A DNA stretch of 20,990 bases from Larix sibirica. Taxonomy: Eukaryota > Streptophyta > Pinopsida > Pinales > Pinaceae. Shown here in pieces: positions 19,366 through 20,990 of the stretch. The notes under the pieces were generated by a model. The model was given only the letters and a program-made list of their open reading frames with translations. It was not told the DNA's origin and did not search any database. Within the stretch, counting starts at the first letter, position 1; every line of letters starts with the position of its first letter. Where the stretch lies: contig NWUY0300010890.1 of the NCBI GenBank assembly GCA_004151065.3, positions 32,456 through 53,445 on the forward strand. The letters are read 5' to 3'. Both the position numbers and the translations under genes were made by a program.

Positions 19366-20365
19366 GTGGTCACTAAGCAACGTTATGAATAATTTTCCCT
19401 TGTGGACAAGGGAGACCTCCCTTGGATCCTTTCCCTAATCCAAGACATACATGAGGGTATACCAATATGAATTTTCCCACTAGATCCAATTATTCATGCA
19501 CTATATATAAGCATCCATTCACATAGAAGATATGAGAAGAGAGGGAAGAAGGGTCAACACACCTTAACTTATGTGAGGTCCTTAGGTGAAGATCAATCCT
19601 AGTTGTTGTAGATCTGTTGGAATTTTCTTCAGCTCAATTTCTAGTACCTTTCACACAAAGAGACAAGCAGACCTTCCTCAAATCACCCTAACATATATAA
19701 GAATGCATGGAAATTAATATAAACATATATATCTAAGCAAATCTAAACTAGATATATTTTGATCTACTCAAGGGAGATCACATCCACCATATTCATAATA
19801 TAGGACATACAAATCTAAAACATAATCATGCATAAACATCCATAAAAATCATGACATAGAGGCGAAAATATATCTATATGTTTTTCAAGATATAGTGGAG
19901 TCGCCAGTTCTGTTATAGAGAATTACCCCCCTATGGATAGGTGAGACCTCCCTTGGATCCTTTCCCTGATCCAAGACAAACAAGAGGGTAGAATGATGTA
20001 CTTTCAATCCCTAGATCCAATATTTTTACCCTAGATATACTCATCCATTCACATACTCAATATGAGAAGAAGTAGGGGGACATACCTTAGCTTATGATAG
20101 GTCCATTGGTGCAGATCTGATAGAATTTGCTCCAGCTCCACATGCTAGTACCCTACACAAAAGGAAAAAAACCAATACCTTCCTCAAAACTTTCTAACAT
20201 ATAAAATACAACATGTAAATGAACATAAGAACATAAATCTAAGAAATATATAATCAAATCTAACCTGGTCTACTCAAGCAAAATCAAATCCTCTATAGGA
20301 CACCAATAAAATGTATAGATCCAAACAAGATACCATTCATAACAACATGATGTAGAGGGTGGGGG
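19366..20365. repeat. Tandem duplication of an LTR end, about 500-bp units
   Basis: Unit 1 (about 19382-19863) and unit 2 (about 19911-20365) share GAGACCTCCCTTGGATCCTT with CCAAGACA, CTAGATCCAAT, ATCCATTCACATA and many further blocks, though clearly diverged. Unit 1 is preceded by GTCACTAAG where unit 2 has GTCGCCAG, consistent with a decayed second primer-binding site. A third, weaker relative may start near 20390. Confidence 0.75.
19895..19906 (-). other. T3 primer-binding site, Tat/Ogre type
   Basis: The minus strand reads TGGCGACTCCAC four bases after TAACA, the putative LTR end. TGGCGACTCC-type sites directly after the LTR are characteristic of Tat/Ogre plant Ty3 elements. The match extends 10-12 bases and then decays. 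Confidence 0.6.
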
Positions 20366-20990
20366 GAATGCACATGTCTGTATCATATAAATGAGAAGAA
20401 ATACATCAAAGAAGCAAACCTTGAGTTGATGTAGATCTCCTCCAAGATTCCTTCTCTAAACCTTCCTTGACTCAACCAAGATGGTCATAAGGCCGTGGGA
20501 TGCACTAGGGATTTCAACAACATAACAATACTAATCAAGAGTCCCCCTTTTTCATGAAATGGCCACAATATATGTAATATCCCAAGAAGAGGCTATTTAT
20601 TTTTAATGTTAATTCATTTTAATTAGGTGTTGAGCAAGTGAGCTCTGGAGCAGCTAGACTGTTTTAATTAGGTGTTGAGAAAGTGAGCTCTGAAGCACCT
20701 AGATTATTTTTTATATTGTTTTATTAAAGATGTTGAGAAATTGAGCTTTGGAACACCTAAACTATTTTAAATACTGGTTAAATAGTGTTGAGCATAATCT
20801 CTAGAGCACCAGGACTATTGATAAAGCAGTGTTGAGCAGTGATCTTTGGAGCACTGGACCTATTGTTGAGTGAGTGTTGAGAAATAGACTCTGGCACACT
20901 TAGACTCATTTTGGTTAACTGATGTTGAGCTAGGAGATCTGGAGCATTAGTAATACATTAAACTATTATTAAACTAAATTATTACTTATT
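19911..20990 (-). repeat. T3 5' LTR, 3' portion (runs off window)
   Basis: LTR sequence begins on the plus strand with TGTTATAGAG (RC of the LTR end) beside the primer site. Its first 450 bases repeat those at 19382-19863. The right end of the LTR was not found inside the window. It includes the minisatellite at 20628-20990. Confidence 0.5.
20628..20990. repeat. Degenerate minisatellite of TGTTGAG units
   Basis: Seven units begin with TGTTGAG at 20628, 20673, 20731, 20786, 20830, 20875 and 20933, with spacings 45, 58, 55, 44, 45 and 58. A typical unit reads TGTTGAGCAAGTGAGCTCTG followed by GAGCACCTAGACTATT. An extra TGTTGAG occurs at 20864. GCTCTGGAGC inside the unit is a short inverted repeat. 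No reading frame stays open across the array. It may be an enhancer-like array in the U3 of the T3 LTR. Confidence 0.8.

Larger units (their letters stand above)
13930..20990 (-). mobile_element. T3: deleted Tat-like Ty3/gypsy element
   Basis: Read on the minus strand from the right edge: LTR sequence, a TGGCGACTCC-type primer-binding site, a leader of about 1.2 kb, gag with a zinc knuckle, protease, a duplicated linker, and the integrase tail ending at 14153. The RT, RNase H and integrase core that should lie between linker and tail are absent. The TGGCGACTCC-type site is the one used by Tat/Ogre plant elements and is usually assigned to tRNA-Arg. The gag and protease belong to a family common in plant genomes. 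Its 3' LTR is not seen. Leftward come the plus-strand broken frame and then T1. Confidence 0.75.

Noticed and set aside
20628-20990. CRISPR-like array
   Set aside because: Unit spacing is irregular, repeats are degenerate and spacers are related to each other; a plant LTR minisatellite fits better.

Overview
The window is repeat-filled plant nuclear DNA. It contains at least four decayed LTR retrotransposons and no recognisable host gene, tRNA, rRNA or CRISPR array. The Ty3/gypsy protein families, the Athila-type and Tat/Ogre-type primer-binding sites, the AT-rich composition and the many old nested copies suggest a land plant with a large, slowly purged genome. A gymnosperm is plausible, but the sequence does not prove it. 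Every coding frame is broken, mostly by TAG, TAA and TGA codons one C-to-T or G-to-A change away from CAG, CAA, CGA or TGG. That is the usual scar of methylated, silenced DNA.

Layout, using working labels. T1 (1 to about 2935, minus) is a Ty3-type gag-protease remnant with four zinc-knuckle relics. It runs out at the start of the reverse transcriptase linker. A broken plus-strand reading frame follows at about 2909-4309. It starts as a coiled-coil-like protein and resumes at 13701. T2 (4310-13700, minus) interrupts that frame. T2 is a complete LTR element with 2.0-kb LTRs, 5-bp target duplications, a tRNA-Asp-type primer site and a single long gag-like pseudogene with no pol. T4 (5748-8886) is nested in the left LTR of T2. 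It is a 3.1-kb TG..CA unit flanked by GGCAT/GGCGT and is probably a solo LTR.

T3 (about 13930-20990, minus) is a Tat-like Ty3 element. Reading right to left it has LTR sequence, a primer-binding site, a leader, a gag with a long low-complexity N-terminus, a protease, and a duplicated linker fused directly to the integrase C-terminal tail. The polymerase core is gone. The plus-strand frame lies tail to tail with this end of T3, so it may be the antisense ORF known downstream of pol in Tat-lineage elements.

Insertion order follows from the nesting: T3 and its neighbouring frame are older than T2, and T2 is older than T4. The T1/T3 contact near 2935 has no LTR on either side and looks like a deletion or recombination joint. 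No reverse transcriptase, RNase H or integrase catalytic core is visible anywhere. The whole cluster is therefore non-autonomous.
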